From positions 1 to 64,000 of the forward strand of contig NZ_CP009454.1 in NCBI RefSeq assembly GCF_000759475.1: a DNA stretch of 64,000 nucleotides, in the 5' to 3' direction. The first letter of the stretch is position 1, and every line of letters starts with the position of its first letter. This document shows positions 17,372 through 25,942 of this stretch, piece by piece. Under the pieces are notes generated by a model. That model searched no databases and was not told the DNA's origin. It saw nothing but the letters and a program-made list of their open reading frames with translations. This stretch comes from Pantoea rwandensis (lineage in GTDB: Bacteria > Pseudomonadota > Gammaproteobacteria > Enterobacterales > Enterobacteriaceae). A program made the translations under genes and the position numbers.

Positions 17372-18002
17372 GATGTTTTCTCCGGAGTAAAACTGAACAG
17401 GTAGCGGAGAAACATTTGTCCCGTACGGGAAATGTTTCCCGCAGGGAGGTCAGCATAATTTGCCGACTGGCTGAATTGGTGAAGTGGACCTTTACCTGAC
17501 TAACAGGTCCCTGTTTGCAAAGGTTAACAGGTTTAGAACCGCCCGAAAGCGCCATCTCTCAGGTTGTGATGGCATTGGCATGTGATTACCCGAAGGCGTC
17601 CCTCTCAAATCACCGGAACATTGGCAGTTGTCGGGAAGACAACGATAAGCCCCTTAATCATTCATTCAGTCGCAACGGTTGTCAACGTTGAACCGCGCAA
17701 AAAATCATCACTGCCTGAAAATAAAAAAGCGGCGCCATGTGGCACCGCCTTCTGAGGTCTGCACCTTCGACCAAAGGTTAAGCTGCATATTGCAGTGGCT
17801 CCGGGGCTGAAAGGGCCCGACACGGTTTTCACGGAGTTTTCGTGCCTTACCGGCTCCCGTTCAGGTGTGGACGAGGCCGGTCAGACTGTATTCCGTCAGC
17901 ACATGCATTAGATGATGACGGAACCCGCAGTCACGGGGTGCGGCTTCAGAGCCGGTGTCACAATAGCAAAGCCCCTGATGGCCCGCAATCGGAGACAACG
18001 GA
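17372..18002. other. Hairpin-rich noncoding region between topB and the DUF3577 gene
   Basis: No gene is seen over about 630 bases. The DUF3577-proximal half carries several inverted repeats: 17409-17438 (arms GAAACATTT and AAATGTTTC around the palindrome CCCGTACGGG), 17486-17524 (ACCTTT with AAAGGT, enclosing CCTG and CAGG), 17627-17643 (GTTGTC and GACAAC) and 17673-17690 (CAACG and CGTTG). It must contain the promoter of the DUF3577-ssb operon. The hairpins could be operators, a single-strand origin or part of an oriT. The half near topB contains its terminator and otherwise nothing I can assign. Confidence 0.6.
17722..17749 (-). terminator. Terminator downstream of topB
   Basis: On the minus strand GCGGTGCCACATGGCGCCGC is followed by TTTTTTA. 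This is a strong stem with one mismatch, about 255 bases past the topB stop. Confidence 0.7.
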
Positions 18003-20015
18003 TTAATTCTTCTTTGATTCAGGAGACTTAGCCTTACGGGAACGTTTATTTTTACTGCCGCTGACATTAATGACGCCCTTACATACCGGATAGCGCTGAC
18101 AGCTCCAGAATTCACCTTTTTCTCCCTTTCGCAGTCGGGTTTTACTTCCGCACAGTGGGCAGGGAGGGGAGGGAGGCACGCGAATATTCACCCGCTGCTG
18201 CGCGCCCTGACTGACCAGATTGCGCGTCCAGCCAGCCTGCCGTTGCAGAAAGTCGTCAAGTGACATGCGACCTGCAGCGACCTCATCCAGCGCCTGCTCC
18301 CAGAGCGCGGTCATGCCGGGTTCAGTCAGTTGTGGGGGAAGAGCATCAATGACGTCACTACCCAGTTCTGTGGCCATCAGCTTACTGCCTTTACGCACAA
18401 TAAATCGGCGGTTCAGCAACTGTTCAATTATACCTGCACGGGTAGCCTCAGTGCCCAGACCCGTATTGTCTTTCAGTACCTTACGCAGCGCGATATCGGT
18501 AACGAAAGCGGAGGCGTTCATCATCGCACCAATCAGGGTGGCAAAGGTGTAGTGCGCCGGCGGCCGGGTCATCAGCTGCGCTACCTCAGCACCTGTCACG
18601 GCGCAGGGGGCATTCTGAGAGAGCGGTGGCAGCGCCATCGCTGCATCGTCATCCGCCTGCGCATCTTCATCTCCGGCTTTGTCAAAGAGAGCCTTCCAGC
18701 CCTTTACTGCCTCGGTGCGCCCCGTGGTACGGAACAGCTGCCCGCCGATGTCGAACTGGAGCCGGGTGATATCGGATTCATACAGGGGCAGGAACTGGGC
18801 GAGGTAATTGCGACGGATAAGAAGATAAACCTTACGCTCAGACTCCGTCAGGGCCGAGAGCTGAAAGGCGGTTCGGGTGGGAATAATGCCATGGTGTGCC
18901 GTAATTTTCCTGTCATTCCAGATGCGAGACACAAATGTCCGGTCAAGACGAGTCAGTAATGGCACACATTCCGGATCAGTACGGCCGATGGCATCGAGGA
19001 CATCGGAGATCTCTTCCTGCATGGATTCAGGCAGATAACCGCAGTCGGTCCGGGGATAGCTTGTCGCCTTATGCTTTTCATACAGGCTTTGAGCGGTATC
19101 CAGCACCTGCTGGGGAGACATATCCCAGAGTCTGCCGCAGGCCTGTTGAAGGGAACCAAGCGAAAACGCCAGAGGGGCCGCAACTTTTTCACGCTTCGTC
19201 TCACACCCGGTGACGACAGCACGTCCTGTCTGCCGGCAGAGTTGCGCCACCTGCTGCGCGATATTCTGGTGGATACAGCGCTTTTCATCGTCAGTATAGA
19301 TTTTCGCCGGCACCCACTGCGCGGGGAAGGTAAGGCCGCCAGCCGAAAGAAGCGCTTTGACCTGCCAGTAGGGTTTTGGCACAAAAGACGCGACTTCGCG
19401 GTCCCGGCGGACAACCAGCGCCAGCGTGGGGGTCTGCACTCGCCCGACGGAGATCACGCCGTCAAAGCCCGCTTCGGCGGCTCGCAGGGTGTAAAGCCGC
19501 GAGAGATTCATCCCTATCAGCCAGTCAGCACGGGCACGTCCCAGCCCGGCATGATACATACCCAGCGTGGCCTGACCGGGGCGGAGGTCCTGAAGTGCCG
19601 CACGGATGCTGGGTTCATCCAGCGCAGAGAGCCAGAGACGCTGCACCGGGCCTTCCCACCGACAGTAGTCCAGCAGCTCTCGCGCAATAACTTCACCCTC
19701 ACGGTCAGCATCGGTGGCAATCACCACCTCATCAACCTGGCGAAGCAACCGCTCAATGACCTTGAACTGATCCTGCGTGTCCTTTTTAACAACGACCTGC
19801 CAGGGAGCTGGCAGGATCGGCAGCGCTGAAAGCGACCAGGGTTTACCGTACTGCTGACCGTAGGCTTCAGGAGAAGCCGTTTCAAGGAGGTGACCCACCG
19901 CCCATGTCACGGTCACACCGCTGCCCGACAGAAATCCTTCACCGCGACGCGTTGCACCCAGCACGCCAGCAAGATCTCGCCCCTGAGAGGGCTTTTCACA
20001 AATATAAAGCCGCAT
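18003..20015 (-). CDS. topB: DNA topoisomerase III, ICE-encoded
   Basis: Type IA topoisomerase that decatenates and relaxes DNA, probably used during ICE replication or transfer. The 670 residues contain the TOPRIM domain (YICEKPSQGRDLA at the N terminus and IATDADREGEVIARELLDY near 100), the type IA core with GLGRARADWLIGMNLSRLY and ISVGRVQTPTLALVVRRD, and the active-site Tyr in TSYPRTDCGYLP. One C-terminal zinc finger (CPLCG and CQRYPVCKG) precedes a basic tail. Chromosomal TopB is similar in length but usually lacks this finger. The stop is followed by the hairpin region; the start lies 16 bases after the upstream gene. Confidence 0.93.
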   Translation of the reverse strand: MRLYICEKPSQGRDLAGVLGATRRGEGFLSGSGVTVTWAVGHLLETASPEAYGQQYGKPWSLSALPILPAPWQVVVKKDTQDQFKVIERLLRQVDEVVIATDADREGEVIARELLDYCRWEGPVQRLWLSALDEPSIRAALQDLRPGQATLGMYHAGLGRARADWLIGMNLSRLYTLRAAEAGFDGVISVGRVQTPTLALVVRRDREVASFVPKPYWQVKALLSAGGLTFPAQWVPAKIYTDDEKRCIHQNIAQQVAQLCRQTGRAVVTGCETKREKVAAPLAFSLGSLQQACGRLWDMSPQQVLDTAQSLYEKHKATSYPRTDCGYLPESMQEEISDVLDAIGRTDPECVPLLTRLDRTFVSRIWNDRKITAHHGIIPTRTAFQLSALTESERKVYLLIRRNYLAQFLPLYESDITRLQFDIGGQLFRTTGRTEAVKGWKALFDKAGDEDAQADDDAAMALPPLSQNAPCAVTGAEVAQLMTRPPAHYTFATLIGAMMNASAFVTDIALRKVLKDNTGLGTEATRAGIIEQLLNRRFIVRKGSKLMATELGSDVIDALPPQLTEPGMTALWEQALDEVAAGRMSLDDFLQRQAGWTRNLVSQGAQQRVNIRVPPSPPCPLCGSKTRLRKGEKGEFWSCQRYPVCKGVINVSGSKNKRSRKAKSPESKKN

Positions 20016-20031
20016 GGCTGCCCCCGGCGTT

Positions 20032-20751
20032 TCAGACAGCCTGATAACGCAGGCGAAGGAGGTTCACGCTTGCTTCATTAACCGGTGGAGAGAAGGCAGA
20101 ACGCTTCTGTCCCAGCAGGACGGCACGATCAGGCTCACCGACTTCTTCACAGGCTCTCTGCCAGATATCATTGTTTTCAACGGCATCAAAACGTGTTGCA
20201 CCTGTTTTACGATAGCGCATGACACAGCCATAAATTTCACGTAACAGCCGGCTGCCATCACCCAGTAACTCATAACGCTGCTTGCGCGATACAACGCCAT
20301 AATGCGCAGCCTGCAGAACTTTTTTGGCAAACTGATCAAATCCCATCAACAGGAAAACACAGCGATAGCCAAGCGGTGTGCCACTGAATACCGTCAGGTC
20401 GAGTGTTTCGGCGGCATGGGCATCACTTATCGTGACGCCTGCGGGGACAAAGCTCATTTGCTTTTCCAGGGTTTCAATCAAAGTGTTCATTTCTTTACTG
20501 GCGTATTCAATTTTCTCTTCCAGTTCCAGCATTGCTGCATCCGCCCAGGGGTCGTTCATTAATGAATCTCTGTTAATCAGAGTTGCACGATGAAGGAACT
20601 GAGGCATCCCCATAATAGGTTGTTTGCCTTTTTTACCATCTTCAGGCTTTTCTCTCTTACGCCCCTCCCATAATCCGATTGCATAATTTGTATGGAGCTC
20701 AATATGGAGTTCGGACTGAAGCGCTCCTGCCCGCTTTTGTTTCTCTGCCAT
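20032..20751 (-). CDS. TIGR03761-type (PFL_4669) ICE protein
   Basis: 239 residues from ATG 20751, with AGGTGG 8 bases upstream; a GTG four codons earlier is also possible. The motif LQSELHIELHTNYAIGLWEG and the later GYRCVFLLMGFDQFAKKVLQ followed by REIYGCVMRYRKTGATRFD fit the family found next to topB in SPI-7, PAPI-1 and ICEclc type elements. No catalytic motif or membrane segment is visible, so it is probably a cytoplasmic replication or transfer accessory. Its function is unknown. It follows the iteron-like repeats and precedes topB by 16 bases. Confidence 0.75.
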   Translation of the reverse strand: MAEKQKRAGALQSELHIELHTNYAIGLWEGRKREKPEDGKKGKQPIMGMPQFLHRATLINRDSLMNDPWADAAMLELEEKIEYASKEMNTLIETLEKQMSFVPAGVTISDAHAAETLDLTVFSGTPLGYRCVFLLMGFDQFAKKVLQAAHYGVVSRKQRYELLGDGSRLLREIYGCVMRYRKTGATRFDAVENNDIWQRACEEVGEPDRAVLLGQKRSAFSPPVNEASVNLLRLRYQAV

Positions 20752-20918
20752 CGTTGTCGCCACCTGTATTCAGTTAAGATGAGCAGGCATAGTCGTGAAA
20801 CCTGAGCACTTACAACATGTGAAATTCATAATTAAGAGAAGTAAATTGTTCGTCGCATGCTTATTGGTGTTTAACGACGAGCAAAGGCACTCACCTTTCA
20901 TCCTTTTTAGAATTACGT

Positions 20919-21000
20919 TCACTTTTTAACCGCTGTTGCGCCCCGCAACACTGCTCACTTTTTGACCGCTGTTGCGCCCCGCAACACTGATCACTTTTTA
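20919..21000. repeat. Two and a quarter copies of a 36-base iteron-like repeat
   Basis: Units at 20919-20954 and 20955-20990 differ at very few positions, and a partial third covers 20991-21000. Each begins TCACTTTTT and contains a perfect hairpin (TGTTGCG, CCC, CGCAACA). The array lies right after the end of the STY4528-type replication gene. Iterons beside rep genes are typical replication-control sites, but a tandem terminator on the plus strand (a T-run at 21004-21013) or an operator for the next gene is possible. Confidence 0.7.
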
Positions 21001-21012
21001 ATCTTTTTTTTT

Positions 21013-22245
21013 TCAGGTAATTATTTTGTTTCGTATGGCACTGATCATTGCCCGTACATCCTCCGGTGACGGGCGACTGGTTGGCATCACTGGCAGATTC
21101 GCTGGCGGGACTTTTCGCGTCTCCGTCATACGCAAAGGCTCACCAGCGGCATCGCGCTTCGTCGTCTCTTCGGACAGTTTCAGTTCACCGTTTCGCGCCC
21201 GGCGCAGCATGGAAAACAGCCAGCCAGCAGGGTTGGCCAGTTTGCCCCGGTTAAGTTGTTCCTGCAGCATGCCAGCAAGGGCCTTTGCGACAACCTCAGG
21301 CAGCGAGGCCATCTGCGAGGTCAGCATGTGACGGTCTTCGCTGTTCAGCCCGTTCAGAAAATCGTCAGGCAGATAGTGATTTTCACAGGGTACGTACGTT
21401 TTTTTATTCACACTCTGTGTGAAAGAACGTACGTTACAGTCCGGATTTCGGACTCCGGTATAACATGTTGATTTATCACTGAGTCCTGAATCAGGACCCG
21501 GTATTTTATCTGTTGGAGGTGTACTGAGTCCGTTTTCCGGACTCAGTGAATTCTGGCTGTTTTTTATGCTATTTTTACTGAGTCCGTTTTTCGGACTCAG
21601 CTGTTCAGTGTGCCGCTGATGGACCATCTGAGCAGGCGTTTCCGGTGCGCTCAGTCGACTCTCAATCAGCGCAAGGCGGCTGTGGCGATGCCGCATCCCC
21701 TTATCCTGGAGGATGTCATTTACTACGGCCAGCGCCGTCATCCGGACGGCTTTGTTCCGGCTGAGGCAGCTGTCTTCGACCAGCTTCAGCCAGCCCGGGT
21801 CAAAGGTTTCTGCATCACGGTAACCCAGCGGCTCATCATGCTGTGCATAAATGTTCCCCCTTACCCGGCCGCGGTCATCGCGTACGCGTTTGCACAGGCT
21901 GAGCCAGCCGGTGAGGCGCAGCATCAGCAGAACGCGACTGACCGTGTCCCTGGATGCCTTATCTGAATGGGCTGATGCGAGCTGAGCCTGTAGTTCATCA
22001 TAGGTAGGAAAAATGGCACCCTCATTCTGCTGCGCATAAAGCCGGATCATCACCCAGGCGGTTTTATCGAGCGGTGAAAGGCGCGTGTCCAGGAACAGCC
22101 TGCGCGGAAAAGCGTCGTGCACATTGCCCATAAACAGCAGGCCGCTGCGCTCCTGGCTGACATCGCCGATATCTGACCGCCGCTCAAGATTTTTCTGCAT
22201 TCTGGACAGCGTGTGAGCCACAATGCTATCGGCTGGAATGGTCAT
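21013..22245 (-). CDS. STY4528-type ICE replication-initiation-like protein
   Basis: 410 residues from ATG 22245, preceded by GAGGAGATGATTAA. The N-terminal region (about 40-170) looks like a winged-helix replication domain: RRLFLDTRLSPLDKTAWVMI, then FPTYDELQAQLA and RDTVSRVLLMLRLTGWLSLC. The linker (about 205-285) is low-complexity with repeated LSPKNGLS, LSPENGLS and PDSGLS. The C-terminal part has PEVVAKALAGMLQEQLNRGK and NPAGWLFSMLRRARNGEL, resembling the DNA-binding helix of plasmid replication and pRepA-like proteins. SPI-7 annotation calls this family a pathogenicity-island replication protein. The linker DNA forms several hairpins. Confidence 0.75.
   Translation of the reverse strand: MTIPADSIVAHTLSRMQKNLERRSDIGDVSQERSGLLFMGNVHDAFPRRLFLDTRLSPLDKTAWVMIRLYAQQNEGAIFPTYDELQAQLASAHSDKASRDTVSRVLLMLRLTGWLSLCKRVRDDRGRVRGNIYAQHDEPLGYRDAETFDPGWLKLVEDSCLSRNKAVRMTALAVVNDILQDKGMRHRHSRLALIESRLSAPETPAQMVHQRHTEQLSPKNGLSKNSIKNSQNSLSPENGLSTPPTDKIPGPDSGLSDKSTCYTGVRNPDCNVRSFTQSVNKKTYVPCENHYLPDDFLNGLNSEDRHMLTSQMASLPEVVAKALAGMLQEQLNRGKLANPAGWLFSMLRRARNGELKLSEETTKRDAAGEPLRMTETRKVPPANLPVMPTSRPSPEDVRAMISAIRNKIIT
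21386..21603. repeat. Cluster of palindromes inside the replication gene
   Basis: Within the linker-coding part of the STY4528-type gene there are four inverted repeats. A long one near 21389-21431 has ACGTACGT arms and TTCACAC with GTGTGAA inside. GAGTCCTGAATCAGGAC lies near 21480. CTGAGTCCG and CGGACTCAG around a short T-rich loop occur twice, near 21524-21546 and 21578-21600. Palindromes inside a rep gene next to iteron-like repeats suggest an origin, but coding constraint on the LSPxNGLS repeats may also create them. Confidence 0.55.
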
Positions 22246-22323
22246 TTAATCATCTCCTCTTCTGCCTGAGACAGCACAGTGCCGGGCTAGACCCGGCACT
22301 GTGTGGTCATCAGCGGTCGTCCT

Positions 22324-22554
22324 TTACCGGCGAATTTCACGGTTGTAGGTCTCATGATCCATCAGCCACCACTGCCGTCCGCCATCTTTACTCAGGATGC
22401 GCCAGAACGGACCCACATCTATCTTGAGATAACCGTTCATGGTCAGCCGGCGAAACACCTTGTGTCCGCAGCATGCCGCCCGGAACAGCGTCTGTGCGCG
22501 GCGCCTGACAGCCGGCGACACCTGCTGACGGGGAGAGAAATCACCCAGCTGCAT
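22324..22554 (-). CDS. Small ICE protein of unknown function
   Basis: 76 residues from ATG 22554 (TGATG overlap with the DUF2857 stop). It is basic and cysteine-containing: RRRAQTLFRAACCGHKVFRR, then LKIDVGPFWRILSK and WWLMDHETYNREIRR. The last half looks like a small alpha/beta fold reminiscent of ParE/HigB-type or Arc-like folds, but I cannot assign a family. Its position between DUF2857 and the replication gene, with translational coupling, supports a real gene. Confidence 0.65.
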   Translation of the reverse strand: MQLGDFSPRQQVSPAVRRRAQTLFRAACCGHKVFRRLTMNGYLKIDVGPFWRILSKDGGRQWWLMDHETYNREIRR

Positions 22555-23153
22555 CACGCCTCCTTACGTACGGTAGATTCAGACCGGCGTGCTGCAGCAC
22601 CTGCCTCGCGGCACCACTGACTGACCCGGCTCCACACGGCAGTCAGTGACAGACCGTGTTGTTCAGAAGCCAGCATCATTGCCTCCAGCGCCTGATGAGA
22701 GTCGGGAGAGGACAGTCCGGCCGCTTTCCACTCGGTCCAGAGCGCCGCATCCTGCGGTTCCGTCAGGGACTGTGTACGTCCCTGCCGCGACTCAATTCCC
22801 ATCAGTCGGCGACGGGCGCTTACCTCAGCTGGAGAAAGGCCAAAGTACTTGTCAATCAGCTCCATGGACCCGCCAAGCTCAAGTGCACGATCAATCATCA
22901 GCATGCGCTTAAGTTCGTTGCGAGCCTGGTTCAGCATCAGCCAGAAATTTTCATGATTCAGGCTGATATCCAGAACGGAAACGTGCGACTGGCTGAGATA
23001 ATGCAACTCATCAAGACTCAACTGACTGAGTGCCCTTATCTCCTCAACTGACATCCCCAGCGACTCACATCGGCGGATGTTACCGCTCTTAACGTCCATA
23101 AGAAGTGAAGAGAGAATGGCCGTGGTGGCCTGAGAAAGATTATGCTGGCTCAC
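22554..23153 (-). CDS. DUF2857 family ICE protein (STY4526 type)
   Basis: 199 mostly helical residues. MSQHNLSQATTAILSSLLMD and GNIRRCESLGMSVEEIRALS open a region ending LNHENFWLMLNQARNELKRM. A helix-turn-helix-like stretch follows (SMELIDKYFGLSPAEVSARR). This order is characteristic of DUF2857, found in the replication block of SPI-7-like ICEs, and some members act like master regulators (FlhC-like). Here the HTH-like part suggests DNA binding. The end overlaps the next small gene. Confidence 0.78.
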   Translation of the reverse strand: MSQHNLSQATTAILSSLLMDVKSGNIRRCESLGMSVEEIRALSQLSLDELHYLSQSHVSVLDISLNHENFWLMLNQARNELKRMLMIDRALELGGSMELIDKYFGLSPAEVSARRRLMGIESRQGRTQSLTEPQDAALWTEWKAAGLSSPDSHQALEAMMLASEQHGLSLTAVWSRVSQWCREAGAAARRSESTVRKEA

Positions 23154-23237
23154 AGGCCACCTCCTGAAATTGTCTGGTCAGCGACGAGCAGAACATCAAA
23201 AAACCAGCCTGACAGGCAGGCAATCCATAAAAGAAAG

Positions 23238-23981
23238 TCAGTCATGTACATTCTCCTGCGCTGTAATCTGTCGCGGAGCCTGAGCGCCGCCGATTCCCTG
23301 ATGTAATTCCGTTTCACGGCCGGTCAGAAAACCCTTTTCCCGGGCCAGTCTGTCACCGCGGCACCTTCCGGCATTACGCACGTTGAGTTCCCGCAGCGTT
23401 TCACCGGAATGACGCTGGCCAAGCCAGCGTTTGAGGACGACATTTTCACCGTCTGTCGGGGCGAACGACTGCAGCACCTGCCAGACGCCGGCGACCCAGC
23501 CCTCCCTGAACTGGTCGGCCCGACGCCTCAGCGTACCGATGAGGATGCGGCGCTTGCGATACCCTGCCATGTGCGCGTCTGTAGCAACCTTAAGCTGCCG
23601 CTGCAGAACGGCGAAGATGTAGTTCGCCACCTCGGGACGCTCATTAAAACCGTAAAAGTGAAGTGCCCTGCGCACGCTGTTCACACCCTGAAGGCTGGTA
23701 TGGATATACCAGCCAAACCAACAACGACTGCCCGTGGCCATGCAGACGACGGTCGCCAGCGAGCTCAGCCAAGCCGGGACTTTGTCGGCATTACTGCTAA
23801 GCCCCTGACACACGGACTCGCTGACCTCACTGAGTGAAAGCATGTCTGCTGTCAGGCCGTGGCGCTGCATCAGCCGCTGAGCCAGCCTGACTGCCCGTGC
23901 GGCTTCGTGGGGATTACTATTGCGGGTTCCCAGCGCCATCAGGCGCCGTATGCGTTCGAGAACTTTTGCCTGCTCAGACAT
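23238..23981 (-). CDS. DUF2786 family ICE protein
   Basis: 247 residues. The DUF2786 signature is at the start (VLERIRRLMALGTRNSNPHE, then AARAVRLAQRLMQRHGLTAD). The middle has SSLATVVCMATGSRCWFGWY, FYGFNERPEVANYIFAVLQR and RRADQFREGWVAGVWQVLQS, as in the longer ICE/phage version that includes DUF7168. The family often contains a zincin-like HExxH-type site, which I do not see clearly here. Function unknown. The ATG overlaps the stop of the zinc-finger gene, so these genes are co-translated. Confidence 0.78.
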   Translation of the reverse strand: MSEQAKVLERIRRLMALGTRNSNPHEAARAVRLAQRLMQRHGLTADMLSLSEVSESVCQGLSSNADKVPAWLSSLATVVCMATGSRCWFGWYIHTSLQGVNSVRRALHFYGFNERPEVANYIFAVLQRQLKVATDAHMAGYRKRRILIGTLRRRADQFREGWVAGVWQVLQSFAPTDGENVVLKRWLGQRHSGETLRELNVRNAGRCRGDRLAREKGFLTGRETELHQGIGGAQAPRQITAQENVHD

Positions 23982-24228
23982 ACCCGTTCCCTCTGCCGCC
24001 AGCCGAACGATGACGCATCTGCTTTTCCTTCACGTCCTTACAGCCGGCACAGAACTCCACACCCGGAACGGCACGTTGCCGTTCAGGGGGAATATCGGCA
24101 CCGCAGCATTCGCAGATTTCTTTTGAGGGCCGCAGACACTGCACCTTTGCACGGATTGCATCAATACCGCGCTGAGTAAAAAGGGCAGTGCTGGCCTGCG
24201 CCATTTCATCATTGAGATCGTCAGACAT
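23974..24228 (-). CDS. TraR/DksA-type zinc-finger protein
   Basis: 84 residues from ATG 24228 inside the end of parB; the in-frame extension upstream lacks a site. It has the short TraR layout: an N-terminal helix (DDLNDEMAQASTALFTQRGI) and a C-terminal C4 zinc finger (CECC and CAGC around 50-72). Plasmid TraR binds the RNA polymerase secondary channel and mimics DksA plus ppGpp, changing transcription during transfer. By family this protein probably tunes host or ICE transcription. It overlaps its neighbours on both sides. Confidence 0.82.
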   Translation of the reverse strand: MSDDLNDEMAQASTALFTQRGIDAIRAKVQCLRPSKEICECCGADIPPERQRAVPGVEFCAGCKDVKEKQMRHRSAGGRGNGYV

Positions 24229-25942
24229 TGTCCCCTCCCTGAGCAGCCAGGCGTTGCAGTTCACGCAGGCGACGGATAACCCGGATAAGGCGCATTGTTT
24301 TCACTACCGTAATATCATCAAAAACGGCCGTATCCGAAGGAACCTGCGATCCGAAGAAATTCAGGCAAAACATAAACATATTGAACTGAGAATTGGGAAC
24401 TGAACCGGAAAGACCCGCCAGAAACAGCGTAAACTCGCGGGTGCTGTCGGATACGGCAAAGCCGGCAGACAAAGGATTTTTATCTTCCCGCACACAGTCC
24501 GCGCAGCCCATGGCCTCAGCAATCTCAAACACAAGGCGATATGCCATATCCTGCAGATGTTCCGTATCATCCTGCAGCGCGGAGATGTGCCAGATATCGC
24601 TGACCGGTTCCAGCCCGGTTTCCGCAAAAGCAACAGAACTGATTACCTCATCAGAGGAGGCCTCTTCAGGATCTGTGAACGCCGAGACAAGCGAGCCGGC
24701 ACTGAACTCAGGCGAGGATAAGGACGCATTCTCATCCGTGATAATTTCACTTTCGCCGCTGATGACAGGACACCCGCCAAACAAATCGTTCTGCACCTCG
24801 CGACGCGGTTCACTGCCGGCAGTGACTGACGCTGCGTCAGGCAGTGACGTGTTCAAAGTCAGGTCCGGCGCTGGTTCAGGGCGGCCGGTAGACGTTAACG
24901 TACCGCTCCGGAGACCCGTAGGCTGGAGGGCTGATGAAGTATCCGACGGCAGAATGGTCACACCCGGCTCAGCGCGTTCACGACCAGCAGACCGCCCGGG
25001 CGGCGGCGTGAGCGAGGGTAGCGGTGGCGGCTCACCAAACTGCTCACGGCGTTTTTGTTCGCGCGGGTCCAGTTCAATCAGCCAGCGATCGTAATTGAGG
25101 CTCGGGTGAGGCAGCGCCTTTACTAACTGTCCTATCAGTTCGTCTCGCAGGTGATCAAACGAGTAACTGTCAGGATCATTGAAACTCTGGCATACGCCTC
25201 CAAACACCTGCTGGAACGCCTCAGCCGAATTTTCGGAAATGTCATATTTCAACCATACCTTTTCTGCAAGCGACCTGACATTCAGTAGTGGAAGGATTTG
25301 GCCTCTGCTCAAGCCCTCCTCAAGAAGAGAAGGCATATACGGGTGAAGGTATTTGAGAGTGTCTTCCATACGGCTGATGCTTGAAGAATGTATTGGGTAG
25401 CCTTCAAGATTAAGCAGGTCAGATAACTCACGTAGAGAAACCGGCCTTCCCACAAGTTCCTCCTGAATTGACCTTGCATTGTGGATGCCGAAAGCTTTGT
25501 CTAAATAAGTTAAATCACCCCTCACCTCATTCTCAGCCAGATGTCCTACGAGGCATTTGAGCCTGCCCGGCCAGGGCTTGAAAATGGTGTGAACACGATA
25601 AAACCGTTCATCACCGGTCTCCTGCCAGAGCTCACAGAGGATCTGATATCGCGTGTTTCCCCCGTCACTGAAGATGTAAACATCTTCACCATCAGGGTCA
25701 CGCGTGACCTTAGGTATGGAATCCAGACCGCGTGCACGCACCGAAGATTTGATCTCTTCATAGCGTGGGTTACGGCCTTTACGAGGGTTATCGGGGTTGG
25801 GGCGCAACTGATCAAGGGTCAGTACCATCGCCATCTCACTGACCGGCAGTGGAGTTGTATCAGTACCGGCATTAACCTTAGCGGGCGATCTGCCCCGCTG
25901 TAACATCGCTGAGCCCAGGTTCAGTTTGCTGACGTTGCTCAT
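24221..25942 (-). CDS. ParB family partition protein of the ICE
   Basis: 573 residues, longer than chromosomal ParB (about 300). The ParB/sulfiredoxin N-terminal domain has LDQLRPNPDNPRKGRNPRYE, IFSDGGNTRYQILCELW and HLAENEVRGDLTYLDKAFG. It is followed by an HTH region (SLRELSDLLNLEGYPIHSSS, SISRMEDTLKYLHPYM). Roughly residues 310-450 are a Pro/Ser/Glu-rich low-complexity stretch, then a C-terminal helical domain. It probably stabilises the circular or replicating ICE together with ParA. The start overlaps the dnaB stop (ATGA). Whether it still binds CTP is not evident from the sequence. Confidence 0.85.
   Translation of the reverse strand: MSNVSKLNLGSAMLQRGRSPAKVNAGTDTTPLPVSEMAMVLTLDQLRPNPDNPRKGRNPRYEEIKSSVRARGLDSIPKVTRDPDGEDVYIFSDGGNTRYQILCELWQETGDERFYRVHTIFKPWPGRLKCLVGHLAENEVRGDLTYLDKAFGIHNARSIQEELVGRPVSLRELSDLLNLEGYPIHSSSISRMEDTLKYLHPYMPSLLEEGLSRGQILPLLNVRSLAEKVWLKYDISENSAEAFQQVFGGVCQSFNDPDSYSFDHLRDELIGQLVKALPHPSLNYDRWLIELDPREQKRREQFGEPPPLPSLTPPPGRSAGRERAEPGVTILPSDTSSALQPTGLRSGTLTSTGRPEPAPDLTLNTSLPDAASVTAGSEPRREVQNDLFGGCPVISGESEIITDENASLSSPEFSAGSLVSAFTDPEEASSDEVISSVAFAETGLEPVSDIWHISALQDDTEHLQDMAYRLVFEIAEAMGCADCVREDKNPLSAGFAVSDSTREFTLFLAGLSGSVPNSQFNMFMFCLNFFGSQVPSDTAVFDDITVVKTMRLIRVIRRLRELQRLAAQGGDNV

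Noticed and set aside
20919..21000. CRISPR array
   Set aside because: Only two units with no unique spacers between them; the whole 36-base unit repeats, as in iterons.
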